64,000 nucleotides of DNA. Origin: Solirubrobacter ginsenosidimutans (lineage in GTDB: Bacteria > Actinomycetota > Thermoleophilia > Solirubrobacterales > Solirubrobacteraceae). A program made the position numbers and the translations under genes. Positions 34,782 to 43,404 of the stretch are shown piece by piece; within the stretch, counting starts at the first letter, position 1, and every line of letters starts with the position of its first letter. Below the pieces are notes generated by a model. That model worked only from the letters and a program-made list of their open reading frames with translations, was not told where the DNA came from and did no database searches. The DNA is taken from contig NZ_JAPDOD010000002.1 of assembly GCF_027587205.1 (NCBI RefSeq), positions 310,001 through 374,000 on the forward strand. Direction: 5' to 3'.

Positions 34782-35566
34782 TCTCCTCCGAGCCGACCCG
34801 GCTGACCTTCGCGGAGGTCCTCGCCGACAGCCGCGTGATGGCCGGCCGCCAGTTGCGTAAGACCCTGCGCAAGCCGGTCTACGTGATCTTCGCGTTCGTG
34901 CAGCCGGTGATGTTCGTGCTGCTGTTCCGCTACGTCTTCGGCGGCGCGATCGACACCGGCGACGTCGACTACGTGGACTTCCTGATGCCGGGCATCATCG
35001 TCCAGACCGCGGTCTTCGGCGCGTTGATGACCGGGATCGGGTTGAACACCGATCGCGCGACCGGCGTGGTGGATCGCTTCCGCTCGCTGCCGATCTCGCG
35101 CTCCGCGGTTCTGTTCGGGCGCACGGCGGCGGACATCGTGCAGAACGTGATGACGCTGATCGTGATGCTGCTGGTGGGCGTGGCGGTCGGCTTCCGGCCG
35201 AGCGAGCCGGTCTGGAGCATCGCGCTCGCGCTGCTGATCGTGCTCGCCTTCTCGTACACGTTCTCGTGGATCAGCGCGTTCGTGGGACTGAGCGTCAAAG
35301 ACCCGGAGACCGCGCAGTCGGCGGGTTTCATCTGGGTCTTCCCGCTCACGTTCGTGTCGAGCGCATTCGTGCCCGCGGACTCGATGCCCGGCTGGCTGGA
35401 GGCATTCGCGAACGTCAACCCGATCACGCTGGTCGTGGACACGGTCCGCGCGCTGATGATCGGCCAGGGAGATGTCGCCGGTCCGCTGCTCGGCACGCTT
35501 GCCTGGCTCGTCGGTCTCCTAGCCGTATTCGTACCGCTGTCCATGCGCGCCTTCCGGCGCGCTTGA
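34778..35566 (+). CDS. ABC-2 type exporter permease (DrrB-like)
   Basis: 262 residues from ATG 34778 (ATGA overlap with the ATPase stop). Six membrane segments: KPVYVIFAFVQPVMFVLLF, LMPGIIVQTAVFGALMTGIG, DIVQNVMTLIVMLLVGVAV and others, plus the ABC-2 motif FRSLPISRSAVLFGR. Membrane half of the DrrAB-type exporter. Its last 48 bases overlap the convergent threonine aldolase gene, an unusually long antisense overlap for this window. Confidence 0.92.
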
Positions 35567-36565
35567 GAGGACGTCGCCGACCACCGCGATCGCATGGTCG
35601 ATGTCGGATGTGTCGACGTCGAGGTGGGTGACGGCGCGTAGCCGGTCGCCCACCGGGCCGATGCGGACGCCGCGCCGCTCCAGCGCGCCGAGGAAGTCGC
35701 CGTGGTCGGCGCTGAAGAAGACCATGTTGGTCTGCGGGTCGGGCGTGTGGACGTCGAGGCCGAGCTCGAGGAGGCCGTCCGCCAGTCGCCGCGCGTGGGC
35801 GTGATCCTCGGCGAGGCGTTCGACGTGGTGGTCGAGCGCGTAGACGCACGCCGCCGCGGCGATACCCGCCTGGCGCAGCGCGCCACCCACCATGTGCTTC
35901 AGTGCGCGCGCCCGCTCGATGAAGTCCGCGTCGCCCGCGAGCACGGCGCCGATCGGGGCGCCGAGCCCCTTGGTGAAGCACAGCCACACGGAGTCGACGA
36001 GCGCGCAGTAGTCACTCGCGGGCGTGCCGGCGGCCACGACCGCGTTGAGCAGGCGGGCGCCGTCCATGTGGATCGCCAGGCCGGCGTCGCGGGCGGCGTC
36101 GGTGACCGCCTGCAACTCATGCAGCGGCCAGATCGTGCCGCCCGCGAAGTTGTGGGTCTGCTCGACGCAGAGGAGCGCGGTCCGCGGCTCGTAGAGCGTG
36201 CCGCGCGCGGCACGGCGTGTGACGTCCTCGGGGGTGAAGTGGCCGTCGGCGCCGTCGAGCGCGTCGATCAGCACCCGCGCGAGCACCACCGGCCCGGCGC
36301 TCTCGGAGCGGATCAGGTGGGCGTCGTGGTGGGCGAGCACCGCCTCGCCGCTGCGCGCGTGCACGGCGACCGCGATGTTGTTGGCCATCGTCCCGCCGGG
36401 CAGGAAGAGCGCCGCCTCCTTGCCGGTGAGCTCGCACACGCGTCGCAGGAGCGCGTTGACCGTCGGGTCCTCGCCGCGCTGCTCGTCCCCGACCTCGGCG
36501 GCGGCGATCGCGGCGCGCATCGCGGCCGTCGGGCGAGTGAGCGTGTCGCTGCGGAGATCGATCAT
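35519..36565 (-). CDS. Low-specificity L-threonine aldolase
   Basis: 348 residues from ATG 36565; ATG 36574 adds three residues. PLP fold type I with DLRSDTLTRPTAAMRAAI, FLPGGTMANNIAVAVHAR, AIHMDGARLLNAVVA (Asp binding the PLP nitrogen) and WLCFTKGLGAPIG (Schiff-base Lys). It cleaves L-threonine or allo-threonine to glycine and acetaldehyde in the cytoplasm. It is divergent from a LysR regulator 76 bases away. Length and motifs are normal for the family. Confidence 0.92.
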   Translation of the reverse strand: MIDLRSDTLTRPTAAMRAAIAAAEVGDEQRGEDPTVNALLRRVCELTGKEAALFLPGGTMANNIAVAVHARSGEAVLAHHDAHLIRSESAGPVVLARVLIDALDGADGHFTPEDVTRRAARGTLYEPRTALLCVEQTHNFAGGTIWPLHELQAVTDAARDAGLAIHMDGARLLNAVVAAGTPASDYCALVDSVWLCFTKGLGAPIGAVLAGDADFIERARALKHMVGGALRQAGIAAAACVYALDHHVERLAEDHAHARRLADGLLELGLDVHTPDPQTNMVFFSADHGDFLGALERRGVRIGPVGDRLRAVTHLDVDTSDIDHAIAVVGDVLSSAPEGAHGQRYEYG

Positions 36566-36601
36566 GCGTCGCATCGTCGTCGGCGACGAGGCAAAGCACA
36601 A

Positions 36602-36621
36602 GTTGCGATCTCTGTTGCGAT
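36602..36621. promoter_or_regulatory. Direct repeat between threonine aldolase and lysR
   Basis: GTTGCGAT occurs twice, 12 bases apart, in the 76-base divergent gap. LysR proteins bind this kind of region; the repeat is a candidate binding site or -35 component. Confidence 0.45.
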
Positions 36622-36641
36622 GCGTAAGCTGCACTTTGCTC

Positions 36642-37523
36642 ATGCTCGACGTTCGGAGGCTGCGGGTGCTGCGCCAGGTCGCCCACGACGGGACGATCGC
36701 CGAGGCCGCGCGCTCGCTGCACATGACCGGGCCCGCGATCTCGCAGCACCTACACGCGCTCGAGCGCGAGGCGGGCGCGAAGCTGCTGGAGCGCGACGGC
36801 CGGACGTTGCGGCTCACCGCCGCGGCACAGACCCTGGTGGCGCACACGGAGACGATCCTCGCCCAGCTCGAGCTCGCGCAGGCCGACCTCGACGCGAGCG
36901 AGGCGCGCTTCGGCGGGGAGCTGCGGGTCGCGGCCTTCCCGACGGCGGCGCTGGCGCTCCTCGCTCCCGCCGTCGGGTCGCTGCTGGCGCTGCATCCGGC
37001 GCTCCGCGTGCGGGTCGACGAGCTCGAGCCCGACGACGCGCTGCCGCGGCTGCGGGCGGGAGACCTCGATCTCGTCATCGCCCACTTCTATGACCGCGTC
37101 CCGCGGCGGATCGACGCGTCGCTCGAGACCGTCGAGCTGCTGCGCGAGCCGCTGTGGCTGGCGGTCTCCGGCCCGGGTGAGCGGCTGGGGGACTTCGCGG
37201 AGCATCCGTGGATCGCGCCGCCCGCGGGGATGACGTGCGCCCGCCAGGTGGAGCGCACGTGCGCGGGTGCGGGCTTCGAGCCCGACGTGACGTCGCGGGT
37301 GCTCGGCTACGACCAGGTCCTCGCGTTCGTCGCGGCGAGCGTGGGGGTCGCGCTGGTTCCCGATCTCGCGGCCGTGCCGACCGATGGCGTCCGTTTCATC
37401 GCCCTCGACGGTGCTTGCCGCACGGTCTTCGCCGCCACGCGGCGCGGGTCCGCCTCCCGACCAGCGCTCATGGAACTCCTCGCCGCGCTGCGATCATCAC
37501 CCCGGTGCTCGATCGCCACCTAG
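36642..37523 (+). CDS. LysR-family transcriptional regulator
   Basis: 293 residues from ATG 36642; the open frame extends upstream through the antisense of the aldolase gene without homology. N-terminal helix-turn-helix MLDVRRLRVLRQVAHDGTIA and AARSLHMTGPAISQHLHALE, then the periplasmic-binding-like sensor domain (about 90-285). Divergent from the threonine aldolase, which it probably controls. The last 19 bases overlap the next gene on the same strand. Confidence 0.9.
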   Translation: MLDVRRLRVLRQVAHDGTIAEAARSLHMTGPAISQHLHALEREAGAKLLERDGRTLRLTAAAQTLVAHTETILAQLELAQADLDASEARFGGELRVAAFPTAALALLAPAVGSLLALHPALRVRVDELEPDDALPRLRAGDLDLVIAHFYDRVPRRIDASLETVELLREPLWLAVSGPGERLGDFAEHPWIAPPAGMTCARQVERTCAGAGFEPDVTSRVLGYDQVLAFVAASVGVALVPDLAAVPTDGVRFIALDGACRTVFAATRRGSASRPALMELLAALRSSPRCSIAT

Positions 37524-38044
37524 GCCCGAAGGCCCTTCTTGTCGTGGTCGTCTTCGCCTTCGTTCTGGCCTGGGGCCTGTCCCGGCTGATCACGGGCGGC
37601 AAGGACGATCCTCCCGCCTCGACGTCCACGGACGTGACCGCCACCGCCACGCCGTGCGTGAAGGTTGCCGACCCGTTCGGCGCCCCGCCGGACACCTTCA
37701 CGTACGAGAAGGTGAGCGAGAAGACGCGCGCGAGCACGGTCAAGGCGCTCAACCTCGACGAGGCGGGCGGGAAGGTCGAGATGCGCGCCGCGCAGCGCAC
37801 CGGGCTCACGCTCGGGACGCTCGTGCGGGTGCCGAGCGATGACCCGGGCGCGTATGAGACCCAGCTCGTCGACACGGCGAAGCGGGGCGGGGCGCCGATC
37901 CAGCAGGGCAAGGGCTACAGCGTGCTGCCGCTGCAGGGCGGGTCCGTGGTCGCGGTCGGCGTGCGCGGGTGCAGCACGATCCTGATCAGCGCACAGGACC
38001 CGAAAGCGGTCCCGTTCCTCGCCGACGCGGTGTTCGCGGGGTAG
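37505..38044 (+). CDS. Membrane-anchored hypothetical protein
   Basis: 179 residues from GTG 37505. A single N-terminal membrane helix (ALLVVVVFAFVLAWGLSRLI) is followed by a Thr/Ser-rich linker (STSTDVTATATPC) and a small extracytoplasmic domain with two Cys residues that could form a disulfide (PCVKVADPF and VRGCSTILIS). No known family recognised. It overlaps the end of lysR and precedes the DksA-like gene by ten bases. Confidence 0.7.
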   Translation: MLDRHLGPKALLVVVVFAFVLAWGLSRLITGGKDDPPASTSTDVTATATPCVKVADPFGAPPDTFTYEKVSEKTRASTVKALNLDEAGGKVEMRAAQRTGLTLGTLVRVPSDDPGAYETQLVDTAKRGGAPIQQGKGYSVLPLQGGSVVAVGVRGCSTILISAQDPKAVPFLADAVFAG

Positions 38045-38054
38045 CGTGTGATGG

Positions 38055-38423
38055 ATGGCCTCCGATCTCGACACGCTGCGCGCGGAGCTCGAGGACCGTC
38101 GCGACCGGGCGCGCGAGACGATCGCCGGTCTCGCCAAGACGCCTGAGCGCGGGACGGCGCAGGGCTTCGGCAAACGGATCGGAGACGGGACGGTCGAGGC
38201 GATCAGCCGGCTGACCGAGATCGGTGTGGGGACCTCTCTTGAGGCGGGGCTCGAGCGCACCGAGCGGGCGCTGGTGAAGCTCGACGAGGGGACCTACGGC
38301 GTGTGTGACGTGTGCGGGGAGCCGATCGCCGAGCGGCGGTTGGCGGCCATGCCGGACGTGGTGACGTGCGTGGACTGCGCGAGCGGGCAGCCGCGGGTTC
38401 GCCCGCCGTCGCGACGGCAGTAG
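38055..38423 (+). CDS. DksA/TraR-type zinc-finger protein
   Basis: 122 residues. Coiled-coil-like N-terminal half (LRAELEDRRDRARETIAGLA, LERTERALVKLDEGTYG) and a four-Cys zinc finger: CDVCGEPI then CVDC after a 17-residue loop. DksA-family proteins bind RNA polymerase through its secondary channel and modulate promoters; the acidic tip typical of E. coli DksA is not clear here, so the role may differ. Followed closely by a small gene of unknown function. Confidence 0.88.
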   Translation: MASDLDTLRAELEDRRDRARETIAGLAKTPERGTAQGFGKRIGDGTVEAISRLTEIGVGTSLEAGLERTERALVKLDEGTYGVCDVCGEPIAERRLAAMPDVVTCVDCASGQPRVRPPSRRQ

Positions 38424-38433
38424 GGTTGATCGC

Positions 38434-38751
38434 ATGGAATCGACAAGCGCAGGCGAGCTCGTCAAGGTCGCGACGGCCGGACCTTTGCTCGACGCGATCG
38501 TCTTCGACACGCCGAGCGCCCACAAGGCCGTGGTCGCGCTCATCGATCGCTCGCGTGGCCCGGTGCTCCGCACGGTGAACGTCAACACGCTCAGCGAGCG
38601 GACCGAGGCCGGGCCCGACGACCGCGCGCTGCTTCAGCTGATCCGGCGCACCCCACCGCCCGCGCACCTCTCGGCGCGGGGTGCCGCGGGCGTCGGCCGT
38701 GGTCAGGACGCGCACTCGCGCGGCGCATCGCACCGGCCGACCGGCAAGTAG
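38434..38751 (+). CDS. Hypothetical protein, 105 residues
   Basis: The first 70 residues look like a small alpha/beta domain (AGPLLDAIVFDTPSAHKAVV, PDDRALLQLIRRTPPPAHLS); the tail is a basic, Gly/His/Arg-rich disordered stretch. It starts ten bases after the DksA-like gene, so it is probably co-transcribed. No homology recognised. A nucleic-acid-binding tail is possible but unproven. Confidence 0.6.
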   Translation: MESTSAGELVKVATAGPLLDAIVFDTPSAHKAVVALIDRSRGPVLRTVNVNTLSERTEAGPDDRALLQLIRRTPPPAHLSARGAAGVGRGQDAHSRGASHRPTGK

Positions 38752-38758
38752 TTCGCTT

Positions 38759-39250
38759 TTACGCCTTGGCGGCGCGGATCGCTTCGATCAGCGCCGTCCG
38801 CGCGGCCGCGCCCTCGGGCGGGCCGAGGCCGACGTAGAACGAGCCGCGTCCGTTTCCTTCTGTGCCCGAGACCGGGAAGCCGTTGACCGACATGCCGTCG
38901 TCGGCGGAGATGCCCGAGAGCTCGCTCAGGCGCTCGGACATCGCGCTCACGTCGGTGTCGTCGAGGCGGGCGGCGAGCACGGCCGTTCCGCGCTTTTCGC
39001 CGTGGGTGGCGACGAGCACGTCCTTGGCGCCGATCACGAGCGCGGTGTCGTGTGCCTTGTCCTGGTCGCCGCCGAGCATGCGGTTGAGCATCCCGCTGCG
39101 CTTGAGCTTGCGGCTGTGGGTGAGGAAGGCGGGCGCGTCGTCGGCCACGGTCAGCTGCAGGGACTCGGCCTTCGCGCGGACGGCGGCCCGGATCGGCTCC
39201 GGCAGCGAGCCGAAGGTCATGGACGTCGTCGCGCGTTCGTACTCGCTCAT
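38759..39250 (-). CDS. Hypothetical protein, 163 residues
   Basis: Soluble alpha/beta protein: FGSLPEPIRAAVRAKAESLQ, a basic loop SRKLKRSGMLNRMLGG, TALVIGAKDVLVATHGEKRG and SFYVGLGPPEGAAARTALIE. The middle resembles a PH-like sensor barrel but no family is certain. No signal peptide or membrane helix. It ends seven bases from the convergent small gene at 38434 and is not obviously in an operon. Confidence 0.65.
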   Translation of the reverse strand: MSEYERATTSMTFGSLPEPIRAAVRAKAESLQLTVADDAPAFLTHSRKLKRSGMLNRMLGGDQDKAHDTALVIGAKDVLVATHGEKRGTAVLAARLDDTDVSAMSERLSELSGISADDGMSVNGFPVSGTEGNGRGSFYVGLGPPEGAAARTALIEAIRAAKA

Positions 39251-39268
39251 CGCGGGCGCGAATCTAAC

Positions 39269-41335
39269 TCAAAACACGCCGTGCGGGTCGTATTTCGCGC
39301 GGAGCTCCTGCAGCCTCTGGTGGTTGCCGAGGTGGTACGCCGGGTCCCACGGGTCGCGGTCGGGCTCGGGGAAGTTGGGGTACACGCCGCCGGTGCCCTC
39401 GTCGCTCGGGAACGCGGCGTCGACGGTCGCCTGATCGCGGCCGGCGACCTTGAGCAGGAAGCGGGCGTCGCGGTGGGGGAAGGCTGTGGCGTCCGGCGCT
39501 TTCCGGTTGTAGGCGCCGCCGAGGGGGGAGAAGTCGAACTCGAGGCCGTGCGCGTTCGGGAGGACCTCCAGCGGGTTCGCGAAGAAGCCGGAGCGGTGGA
39601 AGGGCAGATCCTCGCCGTCGCCCGGGCCTGTCGCGGCGAGGCGGCGTTTGACGTCGCGGTAGGGGAGTTCGTCGAGCTGCGGGTGGCCTTTGAAGGGCGC
39701 GAGCAGGTGGGCGGCCTCGGCCTTCGTGCCCACATGCGCGCCGAAGATGTGCACGCCGCCGCCGACGACCAGCAGGCTCGCGGCGAGCTCGTCCGGCGCG
39801 TCGTCGAGCTGCTGCCAGAGGTGGAGCGCTTCATCGGCTTGGGCGAGCGGGAGCTCGAGGTGGACGACGGTCGCGTTCGGTGCCGCTTTGGTGCTCAGGA
39901 CGAGCCGGGTGACGACGCCGAATCGCGCTCCGCCGGCACCTCTTAGACCCCAGAACAGCTCTGCGTGCCGCTGCTCGTCGCACCACACGACTTCGCCGTC
40001 GTGGAGGACCACTTGCGCGGCTTCGAGCTGGTCGCACGTGAAGCCGTGCAGCCGTCCGAGGATGCCGATCCCGCCGCCCAGCGTCAGCCCGGCGACGCCG
40101 ACCGTCGGCCCGCAGCCCGCGGCGACCGTCCGGCCTCTGGCATCGAGGGCGTCATAGAGCTCGCCGAGCCGCACGCCGGCGCCGACGGTCACGCGGGTGC
40201 CGTCGATCTCGATGTCGTGCATCGGGCGGGTGTCGATCAGGACGCCGGTCGTCGAGGAGCGTCCGGCGAAGTCGTGCCCGCCGCTGCGCACGGCGATGGG
40301 CAGACCACGCTGTCGAGCTGTGGCCAGCGCCTCGGCGACGTCCTGCGGGGAGGCGCACTGGGCGTGGACGCGCGGGCGGATGTGCTCGAAGCGGGGCAGG
40401 GCGGGGCGGGTGAGGTCCTGGTCAAGGAGGGCGTCCGCGAACGCGACGATCTCGTCGTGTCTGTGGAGCCGCTCGCGCCAGCTCTCCGGGATGCCGTCTG
40501 CGCCGTAGAGCGCCCCGGCGAGCTGCCCGTAGATCGCGGCGGTGGTGTCGGCGTCGTCGCCGAGATTGACCGCGGCGAGCACGCCGTCCTCGAACGTGGA
40601 AGTGCTGCGCAACGCCCACAACGCGGCCTCGAGCGCGTCCACCACGTACCCGCCGCCGCGCACGGCGGGTGGCTCGCGGGTGGAACGCAGCGCGGCGGTG
40701 ACGCGTGGGTCGAGCGCGGCGAAGGCGGGTGCGCCGAGCGCGGCGGCGACGACCCGGTCGTAGCCGGGGTCTCCGACGTTGCGCGGCCAGCTCCCGTTGA
40801 GCGCGGCCAGCAGCAGCGTCGCGAACGCGCGGCAGGCGTCCGCCGCCTCGCGCGCGCCGTGGGTCGTGCGCGCGCTCCCGCCCGCGTGGCGGATCGCCTC
40901 GGCCGGTTTGGATGCGTACGCGAGCACGATCGGCGCGAGTTTCATCAGCGGCCCGTTGCCGGCGGCGTCGGGCGCGGCGTCGCCTGGGTAGGGCTCGCCG
41001 GTCTGTTCGAAGCGCTCGAGCGCGGCGCGGGTCGCATTGCCGATGTCGAAGCAGCGCCCGGTGCTCGACCAGTGGCCGTCGCGGTACCAGCGCACGTAGC
41101 GCTGCAGCTGGTCGACCGGGTCGAACGTGCGGCGCTGGACGAGCGATTCGGCGAGGCAGAGCGCCATCGAAGTGTCATCCGTCCACGCGCCGGGCGGGAG
41201 CGAGAACGGGCCGCCGCCGACCATGTCGCGGACCGGGGGGAACGTGCCGGGCGTCGCGAACTCGACCGTCGTGCCGACCGCATCACCGACGGCGAGGCCG
41301 AGCAGTGCGCCCCGGAATCGATCGCGTCGCGTCAT
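39269..41335 (-). CDS. Fusion: ADP-ribosylglycohydrolase plus FAD-linked (BBE-type) oxidase
   Basis: 688 residues from ATG 41335. Residues 1-310 are an ADP-ribosylglycohydrolase (ARH/DraG) domain with both metal sites: LGLAVGDAVGTTVEFATPG, GAWTDDTSMALCLAESL and VNLGDDADTTAAIYGQLAGA. Residues about 325-688 are a p-cresol-methylhydroxylase-type FAD domain: IAVRSGGHDFAGRSS (His that can bind FAD covalently), AAGCGPTVGVAGLTLGGG (Cys at the second attachment site) and the BBE tail KYDPHGVF. One continuous frame with no stop or shift. I know both families only as separate proteins; joint function unknown. Divergent from dinB. Confidence 0.88.
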   Translation of the reverse strand: MTRRDRFRGALLGLAVGDAVGTTVEFATPGTFPPVRDMVGGGPFSLPPGAWTDDTSMALCLAESLVQRRTFDPVDQLQRYVRWYRDGHWSSTGRCFDIGNATRAALERFEQTGEPYPGDAAPDAAGNGPLMKLAPIVLAYASKPAEAIRHAGGSARTTHGAREAADACRAFATLLLAALNGSWPRNVGDPGYDRVVAAALGAPAFAALDPRVTAALRSTREPPAVRGGGYVVDALEAALWALRSTSTFEDGVLAAVNLGDDADTTAAIYGQLAGALYGADGIPESWRERLHRHDEIVAFADALLDQDLTRPALPRFEHIRPRVHAQCASPQDVAEALATARQRGLPIAVRSGGHDFAGRSSTTGVLIDTRPMHDIEIDGTRVTVGAGVRLGELYDALDARGRTVAAGCGPTVGVAGLTLGGGIGILGRLHGFTCDQLEAAQVVLHDGEVVWCDEQRHAELFWGLRGAGGARFGVVTRLVLSTKAAPNATVVHLELPLAQADEALHLWQQLDDAPDELAASLLVVGGGVHIFGAHVGTKAEAAHLLAPFKGHPQLDELPYRDVKRRLAATGPGDGEDLPFHRSGFFANPLEVLPNAHGLEFDFSPLGGAYNRKAPDATAFPHRDARFLLKVAGRDQATVDAAFPSDEGTGGVYPNFPEPDRDPWDPAYHLGNHQRLQELRAKYDPHGVF

Positions 41336-41344
41336 TCCGTCAGC

Positions 41345-42349
41345 ATGGCATGCGAACATGTGTTCGTGTCAATTCTTCATGCGGATGCGGATTGCTTCTT
41401 CGCCTCGGTCGAGCAACGGGATGACCCGCGGCTGCGCGGGCGGCCGACGATGGTCGCGACGTGGGTGGTGATGGCGGCGAGCTATGAGGCGCGCGCGTTC
41501 GGCATCCACAGCGCGATGCACGCTTCCGAGGCGCGGCGGCTGTGTCCGGAGGTGGTGGCGGTCGAGCCGCGCAGCGCGGCCTACGCCGAGGCGAGCGAGG
41601 CGCTGTTCGGGGTCTTCGAAGCGGCCTCGCCGGTGGTCGAGCGCCATGGGATCGAGGAGGCGTTCCTGGAAGGTCCGCCGTCGCTCGCCGCGCGGCTGCG
41701 GGAGGCGGTGCGGCGCGAGGTCGGGCTGCCGGTGACCGTCGGCGTCGCCGGCACGAAGATCGCGGCGAAGATGGCGAGTCGCGCGGCCAAGCCGGACGGG
41801 TTGAAGATCGTCGAGGACGGGTCCGCGTTCCTGCACGCGCACCGGGTCGAGGAACTCTGGGGCGTCGGCCGGGCGACGGCCGCGAAGTTTCATGCCCGTG
41901 GGATCGAGACGGTCGGAGAGGCCGCGGCGCTGTCGTTACCCGCGCTGATCGCGCTGCTGGGGGCCGGCAACGGCCGGCGGGTGCACGCGCTGGTCAACAA
42001 CCGCGACCGCGTGCCGGTCCAGCGCGCGCGACCGCGGCAGGCGTTCGGGTCGACGCGATCCCTCGGCCGTGGCGATCATCCACCCGCAGTGCTGGATCAG
42101 GCCGCGGTGCGGGTCGCCGAGCGCCTGCGCGCGACCGGGGTCGCCGGCCGCACGATCACGTTGCACCTGCGCTTCAGCGACCGCACGACCGCGACCCGTT
42201 CGCGCACGCTTCCGGCGGCGGTCGACGATGCGACGGTGATCGGGGCGACGGCCGCGTCGCTGGTGGACACCGACCGCCCACTCACCCGCATCGGCGTGAG
42301 CGTCTCGAGCTTGGAGGTGGCCGATAGGTTGCGCCTGTGGACAACCTGA
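41345..42349 (+). CDS. dinB: DNA polymerase IV (DinB) with altered catalytic motif
   Basis: 334 residues from ATG 41345; GTG 41366 (giving MSILHADADCFF) fits family length slightly better. Y-family polymerase: LHADADCFFASVEQRDDPRL, VMAASYEARAFGIHSAMHAS, GVAGTKIAAKMASRAAKPDG, ELWGVGRATAAKFHARG and the little-finger domain after about 240. The usual SxDEAxLD motif reads HGIEEAFLEG, so the catalytic Asp of the DE pair is Glu. The first metal ligand is kept. Activity may be altered rather than lost. Followed by an overlapping Cys-rich gene. Confidence 0.88.
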   Translation: MACEHVFVSILHADADCFFASVEQRDDPRLRGRPTMVATWVVMAASYEARAFGIHSAMHASEARRLCPEVVAVEPRSAAYAEASEALFGVFEAASPVVERHGIEEAFLEGPPSLAARLREAVRREVGLPVTVGVAGTKIAAKMASRAAKPDGLKIVEDGSAFLHAHRVEELWGVGRATAAKFHARGIETVGEAAALSLPALIALLGAGNGRRVHALVNNRDRVPVQRARPRQAFGSTRSLGRGDHPPAVLDQAAVRVAERLRATGVAGRTITLHLRFSDRTTATRSRTLPAAVDDATVIGATAASLVDTDRPLTRIGVSVSSLEVADRLRLWTT

Positions 42350-42927
42350 TCGACGTGCTGCTCGAGGCGCGGCGCCTGATCGCGCTGCCCGGCAATGACT
42401 TGTCGTGGTCGTCGTTCGTCGACCAGGAGTCGGCGCTGGCGGAGATCGACAGGCACATCGAGCGCGTGCGGGCGGGCGGCTCCGACACGGGCTCGATGGC
42501 GGTGTTGTTCCTGCCGACCGGCCCGATCCAGGAGGTCAGCGTCAGCAGCGGCTGGGGAGACGAGTTCCTCGCCCTCGCGGCCCGCTTCGACAGCGCGTGC
42601 TGTGTCGTGGCCGGCAAGGCGATCCACTTCTGCTGGCTGTGCGAGAAGGAGGCGGCGCGGCTCACCTGCGTCGAGGGCGAGTTCCGGCGCGAGACCTTCA
42701 CCGGCACGCTGACCCAGCCCGAGACCCCGTCCGTCCGCCGCGCGATCGCCGACGCCGCGGCGCTCTACGCGCACGACCCCGAGCTCGCGCCGTTCTACTG
42801 CCCCGACTGCCGCCACAGCTACTGCGGCGACCACTGGCGGCGCGAGGACGTCTTCGAGGACGACTCCTTCCACGACAGCATCCGGGGCACGTGCCCCGAG
42901 GGCCACAACCGCATGCTCGAGGACTAG
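42337..42927 (+). CDS. Cys-rich hypothetical protein, probable zinc binding
   Basis: 196 residues from a GTG 13 bases inside dinB. Three Cys clusters suggest zinc sites: HFCWLCEKEAARLTC (about 98-112), FYCPDCRHSYCGDHW (about 153-167) and GTCPEGHNR near the end. The first half (LIDVLLEARRLIALPGNDLS, EIDRHIERVRAG) is helical. No known family recognised. The final segment resembles RING/zinc-ribbon-like treble clefts. Translation is coupled to dinB, but a DNA-repair role is not shown. Confidence 0.7.
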   Translation: MDNLIDVLLEARRLIALPGNDLSWSSFVDQESALAEIDRHIERVRAGGSDTGSMAVLFLPTGPIQEVSVSSGWGDEFLALAARFDSACCVVAGKAIHFCWLCEKEAARLTCVEGEFRRETFTGTLTQPETPSVRRAIADAAALYAHDPELAPFYCPDCRHSYCGDHWRREDVFEDDSFHDSIRGTCPEGHNRMLED

Positions 42928-43404
42928 CGCCGAGTCGCAGGTTCATAGGCGCCTGCCAGACGCCTCGCCGCGCCTGCCGGGCGCCGCCGATCGCCGCAGC
43001 GCGGCGGGTACGAGACAGCTCGCCGCCCCACGTCGCCACGACCATGCCGGCCGCTTGCGCGTGCGAACTTACGATCGTGATGCGGCCGCTGTGGGGACGG
43101 ACGTCAACTGCGCCGGGTGGAGAGGGGGGAGTGGCGCGCCGGGATACCGACAGTTTCGGGCTACGGAGAAGGAAAGTGTGTCCCTCGCGCCCATCTTTCC
43201 GTCGCCGTGGTCGACCGTGCGCGTTTGAGGCTCGAGTCGTTGGTTTCGATCAGGTTCGCACGGGTCGAGTTGGCGCGCGGGTGGGGGTGCGGAACGAGAG
43301 CTGCCCGAGAGGCAGCTCTGGTTACACACCCCCTCGCCGCTGGTGGATCGGCGAGCGTGAGAACGCCCTTTCTGTCTCCCACCGAGGCAGTTGACTTCGG
43401 CCCG
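42928..43404. other. Intergenic stretch between convergent genes
   Basis: About 480 bases with no frame showing gene-like amino-acid composition, no tRNA cloverleaf and no recognised riboswitch. The one structure I find is the strong hairpin at 43297-43319. The flanking genes converge, so promoters are not expected; a small RNA cannot be excluded. Confidence 0.5.
43297..43319. terminator. Hairpin, possible bidirectional terminator
   Basis: AGAGCTGCC, loop CGAGA, GGCAGCTCT: a perfect nine-base stem between convergent genes. No T-run follows on either strand, as is common in GC-rich actinobacteria. Confidence 0.5.

Noticed and set aside
41345..42349. DinB read as ImuB (inactive polymerase of the mutasome)
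   Set aside because: The first metal-binding Asp pair and the finger motif are kept and no ImuA or DnaE2 gene adjoins; only one catalytic residue is changed.
42928..43404. Riboswitch or tRNA in the 480-base gap
   Set aside because: Only one simple hairpin found, no cloverleaf or conserved riboswitch core, and the flanking genes converge.
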